From: Cloeon dipterum
Lineage: Eukaryota; Arthropoda; Insecta; Ephemeroptera; Baetidae
DNA length: 64,000 nucleotides
Assembly (NCBI RefSeq): GCF_949628265.1
Contig: NC_088790.1
Coordinates: 8,560,545 to 8,624,544, forward strand
Direction of reading: 5' to 3'
Part shown: positions 15,501 to 28,255 of the stretch, piece by piece
How the letters are laid out: every line of letters begins with the position of its first letter
How positions within the stretch are numbered: position 1 is the first letter of the stretch
Translations under genes and position numbers: made by a program
The notes under the pieces: model-generated
Told to the model about the DNA's origin: nothing
The model's input: the letters and a program-made list of their open reading frames with translations, nothing else
Database searches by the model: none

Positions 15501-18500
15501 GCTCTTTTACAGTTGGTGCTTACGGTCAGGCAAGCGCTTTGTGTCATGACAAATGACTTTACACCAAAATATTATTCCTTTAACATCAAAAAATATTCTC
15601 GTCTGAAACTTCACAAACACAAATACATCTGGAACACAAAAACATTCATCCTGCGCGAGAAACAGAAGAATTTTGCTTTGCCATCAGTGGCACGCAGATA
15701 GTGACTTGTTGCGAATTAGCAGGCGAGATGCAGATCAGCACTTAAACGACGATTAACCCATTTTCCGAGCAGCTTCATGGCGTGAATCTGGCGAGAAAAT
15801 CCGTTTCCTTGCTCACACGAGCGACGACGTGCAGTACTCGCATGTGCGACCGCGACCGAGGCGAGCGTGGGTGATTAGCGCTGCTCCACTAAGACACAGC
15901 CGTGCTGTCCGTCAATCCTTTGTTGGCTCTCTTTTTTCGTGTGGGAGAAATGGAATTTTTCACGCACAGCGGCCGCTTTTTCCTCTCTGCGCGCTAGCTG
16001 TTTTGATCACCCACCGTTTTCCGCGTAAATAAAGGCGTTTGTCTTTCATGCCCCATTAAACATTTATTTATGACGTTTCTACACGCACTTCATTTCTAGC
16101 AGATTAACGACGTTTTTGACTGTGTTGATAAAAAGACCCATCATAACCGTCAGTCTTGCGTAACTCTTAATGGAAAAAGGCTTATTTCTTGACTTTTTTG
16201 CCACAATCATAATCTCAGCCGCGTAATTTTTAGGCGGTTGGTTGGCTGAACCGGCTTCAGCATTTTTGCCTGGAGCTGGTGCGGCTGACAAAATTTTTAA
16301 AGTCAAGTTTGGCAGTGCTTAACGGTCCAAAGGGTTGGTGACCAATTTTTCTCTTTGACTAGCTTATACCTCAAATTCATTGAATTAGCCTTTAAATTGA
16401 TTTTTGCTGCTGTGTCTCATTTGTCCAATTTGCAATGCCGGAAAACTAATATAAATCATTGTTTATATTCAACTATTGTGAAACTGATACATTTTTAGGC
16501 TCTCGATTTGGAAAACAAACATTTATTTAGTTCTTACCGCAATGAAAATTTAACGAATATCTACAAAACATTTTATTGCTTCGGCCATGAAGGAAAAAAT
16601 CTGATCACCTCTTTTGAGGGTTCATAGCAGCTAATTTAAGAATTCCTAGTTGAATGTGTGGCCATAGAAAACGCTGCTAACATTCACAGAAGCCTCTGTA
16701 GCGGATTACCTTTCCTAGAAATGAAAAGGTGCGTGAAATTGGCAATAGCTGTCTCTATCTGCTCTCAAGCTCTGTTGTGCATTCTTCTCGCACCGAAAAC
16801 GAAAGGATTGAACAGGACAAGACGCGCGAACACAATGCACTGGACGACAATTGTAATTTCCTTCCACATATGAAACAGATGTGCTGGCTTTATTGTCACT
16901 TTTCAAGGAACGCTCTATACATATTTCCCTCGTCGGTTTCGCCTGATTTTTATTCTTCCTGCGAGCGACAACAGGTGTACTGTTAGGTAATGAGAGATGC
17001 AGCTGAGTAATTAAACATTACTTCAACAAAAGAGAGAGATGACAGCTAGTTGTTTTGTTTGAATCTTTTCTTACTGCTTGCCCATGTCGACAGTTACTTT
17101 CTTGCAAATTATCCTCGTGACGCGACAATTCAGATGTTTTCTAGAGTTTGTAATTGAATAATTGCTCCACATCATTTCACGTCACTTGGGAAATATTTCA
17201 TCAACCGTTTACTTGCAAAGGTTTCTCCAGTTTTTTTAATTCCGATTTATGGAACAAACTCGGCATTTTTTTCTTCGACCTTGCTTGCTGCTCCAATTAT
17301 TTGCAAGCAAGGAGTTTCCCTGTTCGGTATTACATTCGAGGCAAACAGGACCGGAAGCACGCATCTCCTAGAAAAGTGCGTTTCCCACGTGATTCAGTCA
17401 GTGGAGTTGATCGCGTCTCGCGCGGCCTCATGCAGCTTTCGGGCGAGATTTGTTTAAAGCTAAATTAAGGCCGGTTGTCTCCCGGGCATGCTGAGCAGTC
17501 AGATGTAGTTTTGAATGGGAAGAGACTTAAACGCACGAGTAAGCATGAAATTAATATTTCACACGGCGATAGTTTTGCTACTGTTATACTCGCTGCTGCG
17601 TTCGTTTATTTGTTTATCGGCTGTCCAAATGCGATCAGATCGCACGCAGCTGAGCTGTTGTTTCTCGCTTTGCCCTGACGGAATTTGTGCAGAAAAACGG
17701 GAAACCACACAAGATGTCGATTATTATACGCGGTGGACACAAAAAACTCACGCGGAGAGCGTTTGATTTCTGGAATTGTCTTAGAAAAGGTGTTTGTCGA
17801 GGAAGGAAAAGGCGCATTTTGTGGTTTGAAGGTGTGATTTGCTCTTAGAAATCATTTTACCGAGCATTTTCTCACGATGACTCTTGAAAATTGAATTCGT
17901 TTCTCCTCATTATGTAGTTCTTTAAATTCCTCTCTATGATAAATAATGATACATTATTTTTCTCAGCAATACTCGTACAGAAAATGGATTAAATTTTTTA
18001 CTGTACATGCAAAATCCTGCAAAGTCCATACTAGCCTTCAAGATTTATAAAAATTATTTAATCCAAAAACAAAGATACACAGAAACAATGACACGTACAT
18101 TTGCTTTACACTCACACGACGCATTGGGATTTTGTCTCTTTTGTTCTCAGCAGTTCATGAATCCTTCGGTGTTTTCACAGCACGGCGGCGCAAACCTGGC
18201 CGCGGCGGCCGCCAACGTGGCCAACGCCTTCACCCCGCAGGCCATCCCCCAGCAGCAGCCGGCGCAGGATGCACAGGCGATTCCCGCACAGCACTTCCCA
18301 CAGCGCTACCCCTTCACCCCGCAGAACTACGCTCCTCAGGGTTACTCTCCCTACGGCGGCGGCTACGCTCCTCCTGCGCCCTACTACCCCTACCCTCCGG
18401 CCGTGCACAACCCCTACTACTCGTACCAGCAGAACCCCTTCGCCGCTTTCTTCAACCCTCGTACTTCTGTGAGTAAATGTGTCCCTTTTTGTTTGGCAAA

Positions 18501-21500
18501 AGGCATATCCTCTTTTTATTTTAATGCAAGAAATGGAAAAGGGCGCATACCATCTAGACTATCGTTTGAATTAAATTTAAGTTGACCCAATAGCGAAAAT
18601 CACAAGAAATAACATACGAAATCAGTAAAATATATATTAAAAGAGGAAGATCTCTCCTGCAAGACAAGAAATTCAATTTATCCAAGTATTTCTTTATCTC
18701 TGTGATTCGTCACGCAGCACAAACATTTGCCTTTAATCTGAAATCTGCAGAATGAGCGCAAATCGTGCTTTTGTCAATCTTATCGAGTGTGCATGCCCGC
18801 ACTAGGTGGCCCCAAAAGCGGCGTCAATTATTCAAACAAAAGTTCTTGGACCATGCCCAAGACATGATTTTCTCCGCTTCTCTAAAAAACAAACAATGTG
18901 CCGCGTGCGCGGTCATCCTAATTTACAGCAGCTTTTCTAGATCCACTGCCTTTTCAGAGATAAATAATAATCTCTCTCTCTCTCTTTCTCGCTGCTCGCG
19001 TGTTCGCCTTCCTCGCATGCCCGCAAATCAGACGAGATATATTGGAAGAACTGGTTTTTACTCTCTGTCGTCGCTTTGCCCATTATATTTTATGCCGCTT
19101 TATTCATTTCTCTGGCATGCCGCCGCGATGTGACATGCACGCCACATATGTGTGTCTACTCTTGTGCTTTATTCACGAGCGCACCACGCAGACTTTATGA
19201 TCGGGGCACGATATTGTCTTTTATTTCTCGTTTTGCTCTTGAACTTGACGCTCTCTGGAGGTGAGGTTCAAAGAGAGAGCGAAAAATCTAGGACCATTTT
19301 CTCTTCAAGGCAGATTTGCCTTTCAAGCATTCAGGACAATAAAAATATAAAAGATTACTCTTAATTTTTTCAATGTTCTTTATTGACCTAAATATGGATG
19401 AATTTTATTCCTGTTGAAAGCTACGCCAAAAATTTTGATGCCACATGCAAAAACCATGACTTCATGAACTTTAAACGGTAACAATAGTTCATTTTGCTTT
19501 TTAGAAGTGGGTCGTTTGTCATGAGTTATTTTTATTGTTTTCAAGTAAGCAAGATCTTTGCGCGCCTCTGATGCGAATCTTGCGCTGGTCCATTTATAGA
19601 ATGCAAGAACCAACTGTTGACCCTTGCCTGACCCTGTGCACAATGACCTGAACAGTACGGTACACGGCCTGGAGAGCAATGCATGTTATTTTTTTTCCAT
19701 TCCAATTCCTGGCGACGCTTTCCAGCAGCCGCGCTCGCTTTAGTGCCCTTGTAATTTATTACGAGAGCAAACAGCGAACACCACAGGAGAAGAATTTGTG
19801 CTCTCCGCCCTTTTTTTATCGGTGAACATAACACACAGCTGCTCAGGTCGAATTACGCTTTGCAGCGGCAATTTGGCAAATTGACTGTAGAAAATTGGCG
19901 CGCATTCGCGTTGTTTGGTGCGACTTTTTGCGCGAATAATAAAGGCATTTCCTTTGGCGGGTTCAACGGTATAACACTTAAATTACTCAAACAAGGTACA
20001 CATGCCAAAAATATTGAATCAATCCTTTCCATTTCAGAGCGAGATTTTTTGTTATTGTTTTGGCACTTTTTCCGAGGTCATACAACTCGGAAAAGTTCAA
20101 AGCCCTGCCAAAATTATGGCGCCTAATCCAATTTGCTCCCAGTCTCCCATATCCAGAAGCTGATACAAAAAACCAATCCGAAAATAGAAAGCGAAAAAAT
20201 CCCAAATTACCGCATCGTTATGGTCGGTGTGCGTAATTCGAGGCCGGAATGCGTCTCTTCTCTCACGCCTGCAACTCAAATAAATATGTTTCGGCGCTTG
20301 CAGCTGATAAAAATCATCAAATGGGAATCTGAGTGGGTGAGTGCATCTACGCGGAACTCGGTCGTCAGTCATGGGCATCAAATTCGGATCTGAATCCTGT
20401 TACACATTAATTGAATATTTTTAACGCCGCGCGCCGAGTGCATCGATCGCCCAAAGGAATTAGATTATTATTTGCCCAGCTCCATTCAATTGTCGGTGGG
20501 GCGTGATTTAGCAAATAAATTCAATATGCAATTGAAATTGTGCTCTGGCCGGTACGGTTCTGCTTCAATTGGGTGGTTCATTTTCCTACGAGTGAGCAGA
20601 GAGCAGGAAGCAGCGTAGAATCTCGTTACACAAATTGGCTGAGGAAAGCAAGCCTCTTTGTTATTTATTTTCTTGCTCGTTACGCCGCGCATGCAACACT
20701 TTTTCCCTTCCTCCGTAATTCCATCTCTCTTTCCTCTGCCGGCGCCGCTTTTTGATTTTTGTTTACCGGCCATTGTCCGCATGGTTTGGCATCTCCCCTG
20801 CTCTGCCGTCACACTGAATTAAAAATTATTTCTCTTTGATGCTGAAATGTGTGTAAAATTTTTTAATGAGATTATATACGGAATATCTCTTTATTGTTCG
20901 ACAGGCGTGGTGTTTTCTGGCACATATGTAATAATTGTATTTTTTGAATTGGAATGCGTTGCAATAGATGGCGAGAGCCACGAACGGCAACGAGATTTAT
21001 TTTTATTTGCTCTTCCGGCATTTTATCTCTGTTTCTACATTTGGCTGCAAAATCTGCAGTGGAATTAGATTCAATTTAGTCCTAAATAGATAAAATTTGA
21101 TCATGAAAGCATAAAATCAACTTTCTCATTTTTTTCGGAGAGCCATATTTATTTTTAACTATTCCTGAAAAGTAGAACAAAAAGCGAAGATTGTAAAAAT
21201 GAGCATTTAAAGTTTTGTTCCTTCTCCTCCGAATTCAAGCAACAACACCTGTTGATAGATATTATCCATTGTAGCACTCGGCCTGACTTACATGGACAAG
21301 TATCTCATTTAAAATTCAATTAACAAACGATATCCTTTTATGAACAGCGAGTATAACAGGAGCTCTCTGTAAGATGAAAGCAGAGTTTATGAATCAACAA
21401 GATAAAATGAAAACCGCAAATCGCAGCAGCGTCTGCTAACAATAGAAAAACCGGCTTGTTTTCCTTTAGCATCATCACTAGTCGGATCATCATCTTTATT

Positions 21501-23191
21501 TTCCGTCCCCATCGCGGCAAAAACGCCTTTTTTGTCCAGCATAAAGGCCGCTTTCTGCTGAGAACCGATGGGCAGCAGAAAACTTGCGTGGGAAAGTGTT
21601 AATTGAGGCGACATTTGCGGACAAAGATCCTCTCTGCAGACTCCGTTAAAACACTTATTACTGATACAGCTAACGCGCCTCCGAACAATGATTCCTTGTA
21701 GACGAAAATACCCAGGCAGCTGTCTCGGCTTGTGCGAACTTCTGAACGGTTCATTAAGGAAATGCATAATAGCGCGCGGTTATGGCAGGCTTGGTAAATT
21801 AAAAATGATATAGATCGCAGTGCACGTCGCATTTTACTTTTTAATTGGCCTTTTATGCAAATAATCCAGTCTAATCTCCTCTTTCATCGGCGCCGCTTGT
21901 TTTGAATTCAATATATGCGCTACATGTGCTCTCATTGTCTATTTGAGAATGTTGCATGATGAACCCATAACTCTATGAGCTAAGCGCACAATTACGAGCG
22001 TTTTGTTTAGTTTAACGATCCTCAAAATATATTTCTCACGACCCGTCACGGAAGAAGACCCATTCTTAATTAATCCTTAAAATGTATTTGGTTTTTATTT
22101 GAATTTCCGTTTTTCTTGTGTTACAGAGGGACATGGACTTCCGCAGTAGCAACGCAAACGCTAAGACCCGCAACATCACCTGCGTTATGCAAGAACTGGG
22201 ATACGTAAGTTGCAACGCCATTTCATCGAACATAACTGATTTTTTCTCTCGATTAGCTGGACGCAAATCTGCAGCCCAACTACTCCGGAATCATCTCTAG
22301 AATCCAGCGCCTGCCTCTTCCTGCTGAGCTTAAAAGTGACATGAGTGACGCGGTTCAATTCTGCCAGAAATTCGCTGTAAGGAAATAATTTCAAAATCGA
22401 GAAATTAAATTTGATTGTAACTTGTAGCAATGCGTTCCTGAGCCTGACGAGAACAAAATGCAAGTGTCTGCTGAGTTCACCAAGCCTATGCTCTTCTTCA
22501 AGTGTTACAAGGTAATTTATTCGAATTTTAAATATTAATTTTATTTATTGTACGCCGTGTTAGGCATTTCGTGTTAGGAGAATACACTAATAAATCATAA
22601 AATCACTTGTTCCACTTAATGGCTGCTGCTTCTCTGGAACTTATGTTTTCATAATATTACTGGTACTTTTCTTACTGACTTCCACAAAACTTCTGCAGCT
22701 GCTACACAGTCCGAGGGCGAGTTTTTTTTTAATTTTTCTCTTTGAATTTTGGCAACTATTAAATCTTGGAAAATTAACGCAGAGCCTAAAAGCCATTCTG
22801 GTAATTTAAATTTCATGTTCAATTGCATTTTACCATATTGTTTTCGATTTTCATTGAAAAAATAATTAATTTACCTGAACTGTCGTTTTTATGATCCATT
22901 TTGTTACTAATTATAATTATTTTGATACAACAGCAAAAGAAGTTGGAGGCGTGCGTGCTGAAGGACGTTAGGGAGCGCTTCATGCTTGCCACTGGCGGCA
23001 ACAATGCTGACCCCGAGATCCCCGACCACAACACCCTAGACGAGGAGGAGAGCACCGGCATCCGCAACACCTTCAGAGGACGCTCCAGCAGGATTATGAG
23101 GAAGAGGAACAAAATGAGCAAAGTCAGCAGCGCCACGACCATGGCCGATCTGTCTGACGTTGTCTTCGGGGACGCCACACTCGCCTTGTGA
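6529..23191 (+). CDS. Secreted OBP-like protein with low-complexity insert
   Basis: Seven exons: 6529-6636, 14478-14816, 18151-18468, 22127-22204, 22257-22376, 22428-22511, 22934-23191. All junctions are GT..AG and phase 0, giving about 434 residues. Residues 1-19 are a clear signal peptide (hydrophobic, ends GQALA). C41 and C61 follow, then a Thr/Pro tract (about 98-127), an Ala-rich stretch and a Pro/Tyr/Gln-rich stretch (about 180-255). The 3' exons carry NITC (C274), C317-x5-C323 and C347-x8-C356. The last spacing and the C274-VMQELGYLD segment resemble OBP cysteines 5-6 and 3. N271 and N289 are N-glycosylation sequons. The tail is basic (RIMRKRNK). A secreted carrier or extracellular role is inferred. 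I recognise an insect-type conserved secreted protein but no named gene, and true OBP homology is unproven. Confidence 0.8.
6637..14477. other. Intron 1 of the OBP-like gene (7.8 kb)
   Basis: A large intron between the signal-peptide exon and the Thr/Pro exon. It is AT-rich with many short chance frames on both strands and no exon with matching phase, domain or repeat that I can support. Its size contrasts with the 50-420 base introns at the 3' end, so enhancers are plausible here, but none was identified. Confidence 0.6.
14817..18150. other. Intron 2 of the OBP-like gene (3.3 kb)
   Basis: Non-coding by inspection. It ends in TTGTTCTCAGCAG, a tandem NAGNAG acceptor, so the first codon (CAG, Gln) of the next exon may be included or skipped. 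No second gene is visible inside. Confidence 0.6.
18469..22126. other. Intron 3 of the OBP-like gene (3.7 kb)
   Basis: Non-coding by inspection, apart from a short CT microsatellite near 18971. No exon with supporting similarity was found on either strand. Confidence 0.6.
18971..18985. repeat. CT microsatellite
   Basis: A short run of TC dinucleotides followed by TTCTC inside intron 3 of the OBP-like gene. It is an ordinary simple repeat. Confidence 0.8.
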
Positions 23192-23586
23192 GAGAAAGCC
23201 TAGCAGAAAATCAGAAGTTGCGAATTCCACCGAATTCGTGCCCACAGACTCTTAGTGCTTTAAGTATGATTAAAATGGCAATGCAAATGTACTGAATGGG
23301 ATGAACCGTATATTTAAAAAAGGTAAAGTTGCGGAGAGAAGTTCTCGGCTTACTTTTGGGCGGGTGAAGGGACTCTGTGTAACTCAAACTGTTGTACAAT
23401 GCTGGTTGCCAACTGTGCCTTTTCCTCAATAGAGTTTGTTAGATGTAGCGTGTCTCTATATTTATTGAATAATTTATTGCAAGCCCTAACTTATATTAAC
23501 AAGTTTAAAAATATTAACATATTTTGTGTCAACGAAACCCTTCTGCCAACAATGTCTGCAACGTAAAAGTGTAACTAACTGAGCCA

Positions 23587-23592
23587 AATAAA
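23587..23592 (+). terminator. Poly(A) signal of the OBP-like gene
   Basis: AATAAA lies about 395 bases after the stop codon at 23191, followed by a T/G-rich stretch (TTGTTTGTG). It is the best candidate cleavage signal and would give a 3' UTR of about 0.4 kb. Confidence 0.6.
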
Positions 23593-23619
23593 ACAAATTG
23601 TTTGTGAATTTCTTAAGTG

Positions 23620-24522
23620 TTTATTTACTTCTCCAAACATTATCATTTTTAGTCACCTGCTATCGATCTTTATGAAATGAAATCAAGAATTTTATATATG
23701 TGTGCAGCTCTTGCTATTGCAAAAATTTTGAACTCAAAGGACAAATGATATTCCCTAAAAATGAAGTCATTTCACAAATAAAAAAATTCATTCATTCAAT
23801 AAAAATACCTCGCAACCCCTTTTAACAACACATAATTTAACATTACATAATTAATTAATGCTTCTATATTTATTTATCACTCATGAAAGTTAAAAATTGT
23901 AAGAAATTAACAAGATCTAGAAACCCTGCAGCAGTAAGAGAATTAAAATAAGAGGTAGAAATTGAACAATTTAGGCGGGGATTTTTGACTCGCTTAAACA
24001 TTCTTACAAAGCATGGGAAAATGTCAAAATTAAATTTAATCTTATTGATGGTTGTATGAAAATCGTTTCTGCGATCAATTAAGAAACAATTTTCATGTCA
24101 GATGATTAAAACATAATTTTTGTTTTGACTAAAAGTAAAAAAAAATATTTTTTTCAATATTTTGATCTTAGTGTTGTAAAAATTAATATTTTTATGAAGT
24201 GGAAATGGAGCCATCATGGAGTTAAGTCGTGCTTTTATGCAACTTGCGTTGTTTGAACGTTTCGCAAATTGCCTAACATTGCAATATATAACATTTGACG
24301 CGACGACGGTACTTCAAATCCATTCACGGTATTTGGGACTCTATAATAGTTCATTTTCAGCTAAGTTAAAGCCGGGGTTGTCACTCTCATTCGAAGAAAA
24401 CGTTCAAAAAATAAAAATAATGCTCAAAATAATCGCATAATTCAAATCGAAAATAAAATAGCAAATTTATTTTCTGGCCAGATCCTTGGTACCAACATAT
24501 TTATTTAAATAAAAAGTAACAC
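23620..24522. other. Intergenic gap between OBP-like gene and GR array
   Basis: Very AT-rich. It holds a minus-strand AATAAA at 24505-24500, about 18 bases past the GR1 stop, which probably ends GR1. The OBP-like gene and GR1 are convergent here. A 74-codon plus-strand frame at 24216 has no recognisable features. Confidence 0.6.
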
Positions 24523-25936
24523 CTATGGATTGTATATTTCAGAAATTATCATTTGAAAGTTGAAAATGGTGACCAAATGTGTCGCCGCTAGAGTCATAAT
24601 CTAAGAACTCCTTTGTTAGTTTGAGACGCTATACAAAAACAATATTTTACCTCAAATATAAATCTTCGGTTAATTTGATAATTCCCTCCAACCATGAATG
24701 CAACATTTTTCGCATGCTTGAGCTCTTCCTTGAAAAGTTTAAGCTGAAAGTGTGTATTAATGTACAATCTATAGAAAGTTCATAAGAGAAATTAAAGAAA
24801 AAAATACGTCTTCACAATCTCGCATCCTTTCCACATGCAATTCAAGCTTTGTAAGTGCTTCTCCGGTTTTGTGGCTCTGGAATAATTAATTATTCAAGAA
24901 GATTTTTTGTTCAAATAAATTAGCTAAAAGCTTACCTCAAGAGTGGCTGATTCACAAATATTGAACATTTGAAAGGTATTTGTTGCTGCCAATACGAGAT
25001 ACGCTGTATTTGTAATTATCATCTTCAGAGAGTTTTCTTTGCTAATTGTTATCAACCCAAACAGCGCTCCAAGCGGGTTAAACATAGTGAAAATGCTTTC
25101 AAAAATTAAGAAGTTCATTGATAGTATAAGTAGGGGGTTGTAAATCCGGTTAACGTTGAGAATGACTGCATTGGCTCTTGAATGGGTTTCTCTCAAGGCT
25201 GTGAGTCGTTTCTCCAGACTAGCGTCGTTTCTTTTCACTGCTTCCTGCAAACATATTACTTATAGTTAAATTTTTAGTGCATCAAGTGTTCATTTACCAG
25301 GATTTCATCGTTTGTGCTTTTGAAAACAACCTGGCAAGCCGCTGCCATTAACGTGACTCGGAGAAAGTGAACCATGATCAGGACGGTTGTGAGGCTCGGC
25401 CCAAAAATGCTCTCAAATGACTCGTACCCTTGAAAATATAGCTCACAGAAAGATTCAAACAAATATGGGACCAAAATAAAGAAAACGCCTCTATTACTAA
25501 TGTGGATCAAGTATTTTGAATTGTTTTTTGGCAGTAGCGTATTGAGATCATCATCGACGCTTAAGAGCTCAGGAAACGTAGTGTATTTCAAGATGAGGGA
25601 AATTATTATGATGAGAATGATGTTTATCCTCTCCGCAAACAATAAAATTTTAAATGTCACCCTGTTTGGAAGAATCGCCACTTTGTCGGCATCAGTACGA
25701 AAACTTTCCTAAAAATATGAAACTTATTTAGAAGATTGAAAATTTTTGGTAAAAAACTATATAAATGCCAGCAAAGTGGTTCCCACGAAGGAAAGATGAA
25801 TGGTGGTGAAAGCTAGGCAGTACACGTTGTATGCAATCCTCTTTAATTTCCTTTCCTGTTGCTTTTGCTGATTGATTCCTAACAAGCATGCCACTGCAGT
25901 AAACGAGGTAATAGATCCAAAAACGTCAAGAGGCAT
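24523..25936 (-). CDS. GR1, gustatory receptor
   Basis: Exons (5' to 3'): 25936-25769, 25708-25298, 25244-24936, 24876-24808, 24743-24651, 24600-24523; about 375 residues, all phase 0. It is a seven-pass receptor of the insect GR family, which form ligand-gated cation channels in chemosensory neurons. Exon sizes and the 23/31/25-codon 3' exons match GR2 and GR3. The TM7 signature is THLVTIFNF, with His and Asn replacing the usual Tyr and Gln of TYhhhhhQF. Intron 1 has no usable in-frame GT; the alignment places the splice at CTG|GCATTT, a GC donor, otherwise exon 1 reads into TAG. An adjacent frame covers the N-terminus poorly, so the start at MPLDVFGS rests on similarity to GR2/GR3. Ligand unknown. 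Confidence 0.85.
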
Positions 25937-26421
25937 TTTGCATCTCCTTCATAGCTCATTTTATAGAAGCACCAATTTGAAGTCCCCATTTAAAATTTAT
26001 GTTGTGTTGTGCGAGATTGTGAAATAAAGACAACACTATTTAATATTAAAAAGCTATTGATGTTTGTTTATTTCCTCGACTAATAAATTTTGGTAGGAAT
26101 CAATAATTCAACACCCCCAAGGTTCAATTGATGACGTCATTACTTTAGTGAGTTGCTTGCTAATGAAAATGACCCCTTCTAAAAATATGCAATAATTCAT
26201 TTTCTTTTCCACCTAATTGGTCTTTTTTTATTGATATGGCAAAAATAATTTTTCGTTAGGTTATTGGAGGATAAATCATTTTTCCTGTTTTGTTTGTTTG
26301 TTTGGGAAATTGAGAAAAAAACTTTAATTGCGCAAGAGTTAATATTTTAAACTAGCATAATTATATATCACTAATTATGTTTTATTCTTACAATTAGCTT
26401 GAAATTTACACATATTTATTT
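25937..26421. other. Intergenic region between GR2 and GR1
   Basis: About 485 bases of AT-rich DNA between the GR2 stop and the GR1 start, both on the minus strand. It must carry the GR1 promoter unless the two genes are co-transcribed. No motif was recognised. Confidence 0.6.
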
Positions 26422-27826
26422 CTACGCATTTACTTCAATCACAATCAATTGGAAGTTGATCATGGTTATTAAATGTGCCACCGTCAGTGCTACTATCTGA
26501 CAACGTAATAATATTTTAGTTTTCTCAAACAGGTCATCAAAACGATGAATGAGTTTTATACCTCGTAAAGCAATCTGAGATTTATTTGATAGCTCCCTCC
26601 AACCGTGAAAGCTACGTTTCTAGCGTGCATTAACTCTTCCCTAAAGTTCCGGAGCTGAATGATTCAACGTATTTTTATTAATTTTTCGTTATACACAATT
26701 GAACGATTAATCACCTCTTCACAATTTCTCATATCCTCAATATTCATTTCTAACTTCATCAATATGCCCACGGTCCTCTGACCCTGAAAGAAAGCTGTCA
26801 AAAGTAGCAAGAAATTTTGAGTAATTCAACGCTAAACCTCAAGAATGGCCGATTCACAGTGGTAAAATAATGATATTAAATTAAGAGCAGCCAAGGCAAA
26901 GAAGGCTAAGTTTGTGATTAAAAACGAGAACAACTCGGTGCCATCCATTTTGAAACTTTTCAACTGGAACATGGCCCCAATCGGAGAGTAAAAGCCACAA
27001 ATTATACCAATAATTAGGTAGCCTATTGAGAAAAGGAGGAAAGCATTATAGACTTTGTTGACATCGAGAATGATTGAATTGATTTTTGAATGGGTTTCCC
27101 TCAGGTCAGGGAGTCTCTCCTTGAAACTTGAATCGTTTCTCTGCACTGCGCCCTGAAATTGAGAATCCTTTAGTTCACGACTGGCAAAAAGCCCTTTTGC
27201 ATCATACCAATATTTGATCGTTAGTGTATTTAAATACGGTCTGGCACGCTGCTGCAATCAAAGTGACTCTAAGCAAGTGAACCATAACTACAAAGATTAC
27301 GAGGGTAGGTCCAAATATGCTCTGAATCGCAAGTTTTCCATAAAAATAACTTTGAAAAAATATAAAAATTAGCAATGGAATCAAAATCACGAAGCTGCCA
27401 GCGTTGCTGAACTGCCGCAATTTGATCAAGCATTTTTTATCCTTCAAACAAGTCAGTTCAATGTCGAGATCATCCACAATTTTGGAGACCGTTGTATTTT
27501 TCTTAAATCTTACTGCCCAGGAGAGAATTACGAGCAGTAACGAGATAATCCTTTCAACAAAATTGATGCTTCTAATCATTATCATGTTCATTGAAGTGTT
27601 GTGAATATCGTGATGTAAGCTTTTCTGTGAAATTAGTTCATCAGAAATGAGGTGAAGAGAGAAAAAGGAAATATACAATTAAATATGTTACTGAGTAATA
27701 CACCGGAATTGTGGAGAAGATAATACAGTACAAATCGTGCATGAAAAATAATTGCTTGTTCGCCCTTATATGGTTGATTCCTGCCACGTAGGATAAAGCC
27801 GTAAAGGAGGAGATAGATTCGTACAT
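26422..27826 (-). CDS. GR2, gustatory receptor
   Basis: Exons: 27826-27677, 27624-27208, 27152-26838, 26783-26715, 26654-26562, 26496-26422; about 372 residues, all GT..AG and phase 0. The first exon (50 codons, start MYESISSF) ends at ATT|GTATAT and serves as the canonical reference for the divergent donors in GR1 and GR3. Shared blocks with GR1/GR3 include [M/V]VHxLRVxLIAxACQ before exon 3, LRETHxxxNSIIL in exon 3 and the REELxHxxxxAF run in the 31-codon exon. The TM7 signature is AHLITMINF, again His and Asn variant. It is an intact member of the GR1-3 subgroup; ligand not predictable. Confidence 0.9.
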
Positions 27827-28255
27827 GCTTACAAATTTAATTTGGTTTTATGTTTTATTTTCGACTGCGTTTGCCACATCAAATAAATTAGTTGTTGACT
27901 TTCTAACTGACCTCATTAAGGTATAAACTAATAGATGCACTCTCAGGAAAATTAAATTGTATATGTCTATACTGCACGCGGTTGCCTAGCACTCCACCAA
28001 TGAAAATAGTTACTTGAGAAAGTGTAGCTAATTCTAAAAGACCAACATTTTTGGTTTGGCTAATCTGGCACAGCTCCGCGTTTTTCATGTTCAATGTACT
28101 CCTCGATAAATAATAAATCGTTTTCGGCGTGAACTGTTGGCAAATTTAATCAGTCCTAAAGAAAAGAAAAAAAATTGGGGAAGAGAAAAAAATGAGACAC
28201 ATTTCAATTTTTGCTTCTGCAACACATGATTTATAATCATATTTTTTTCTATAAT
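27827..28255. other. Intergenic region between GR3 and GR2
   Basis: About 430 bases, AT-rich. A 63-codon minus-strand frame (28094-27903) has a hydrophobic patch but no GR block or splice context, so it is not called. Confidence 0.6.

Noticed and set aside
27903..28094. 63-codon minus-strand frame with a hydrophobic patch between GR2 and GR3
   Set aside because: It does not align with any GR exon in order, and has no acceptor/donor in the conserved phase.
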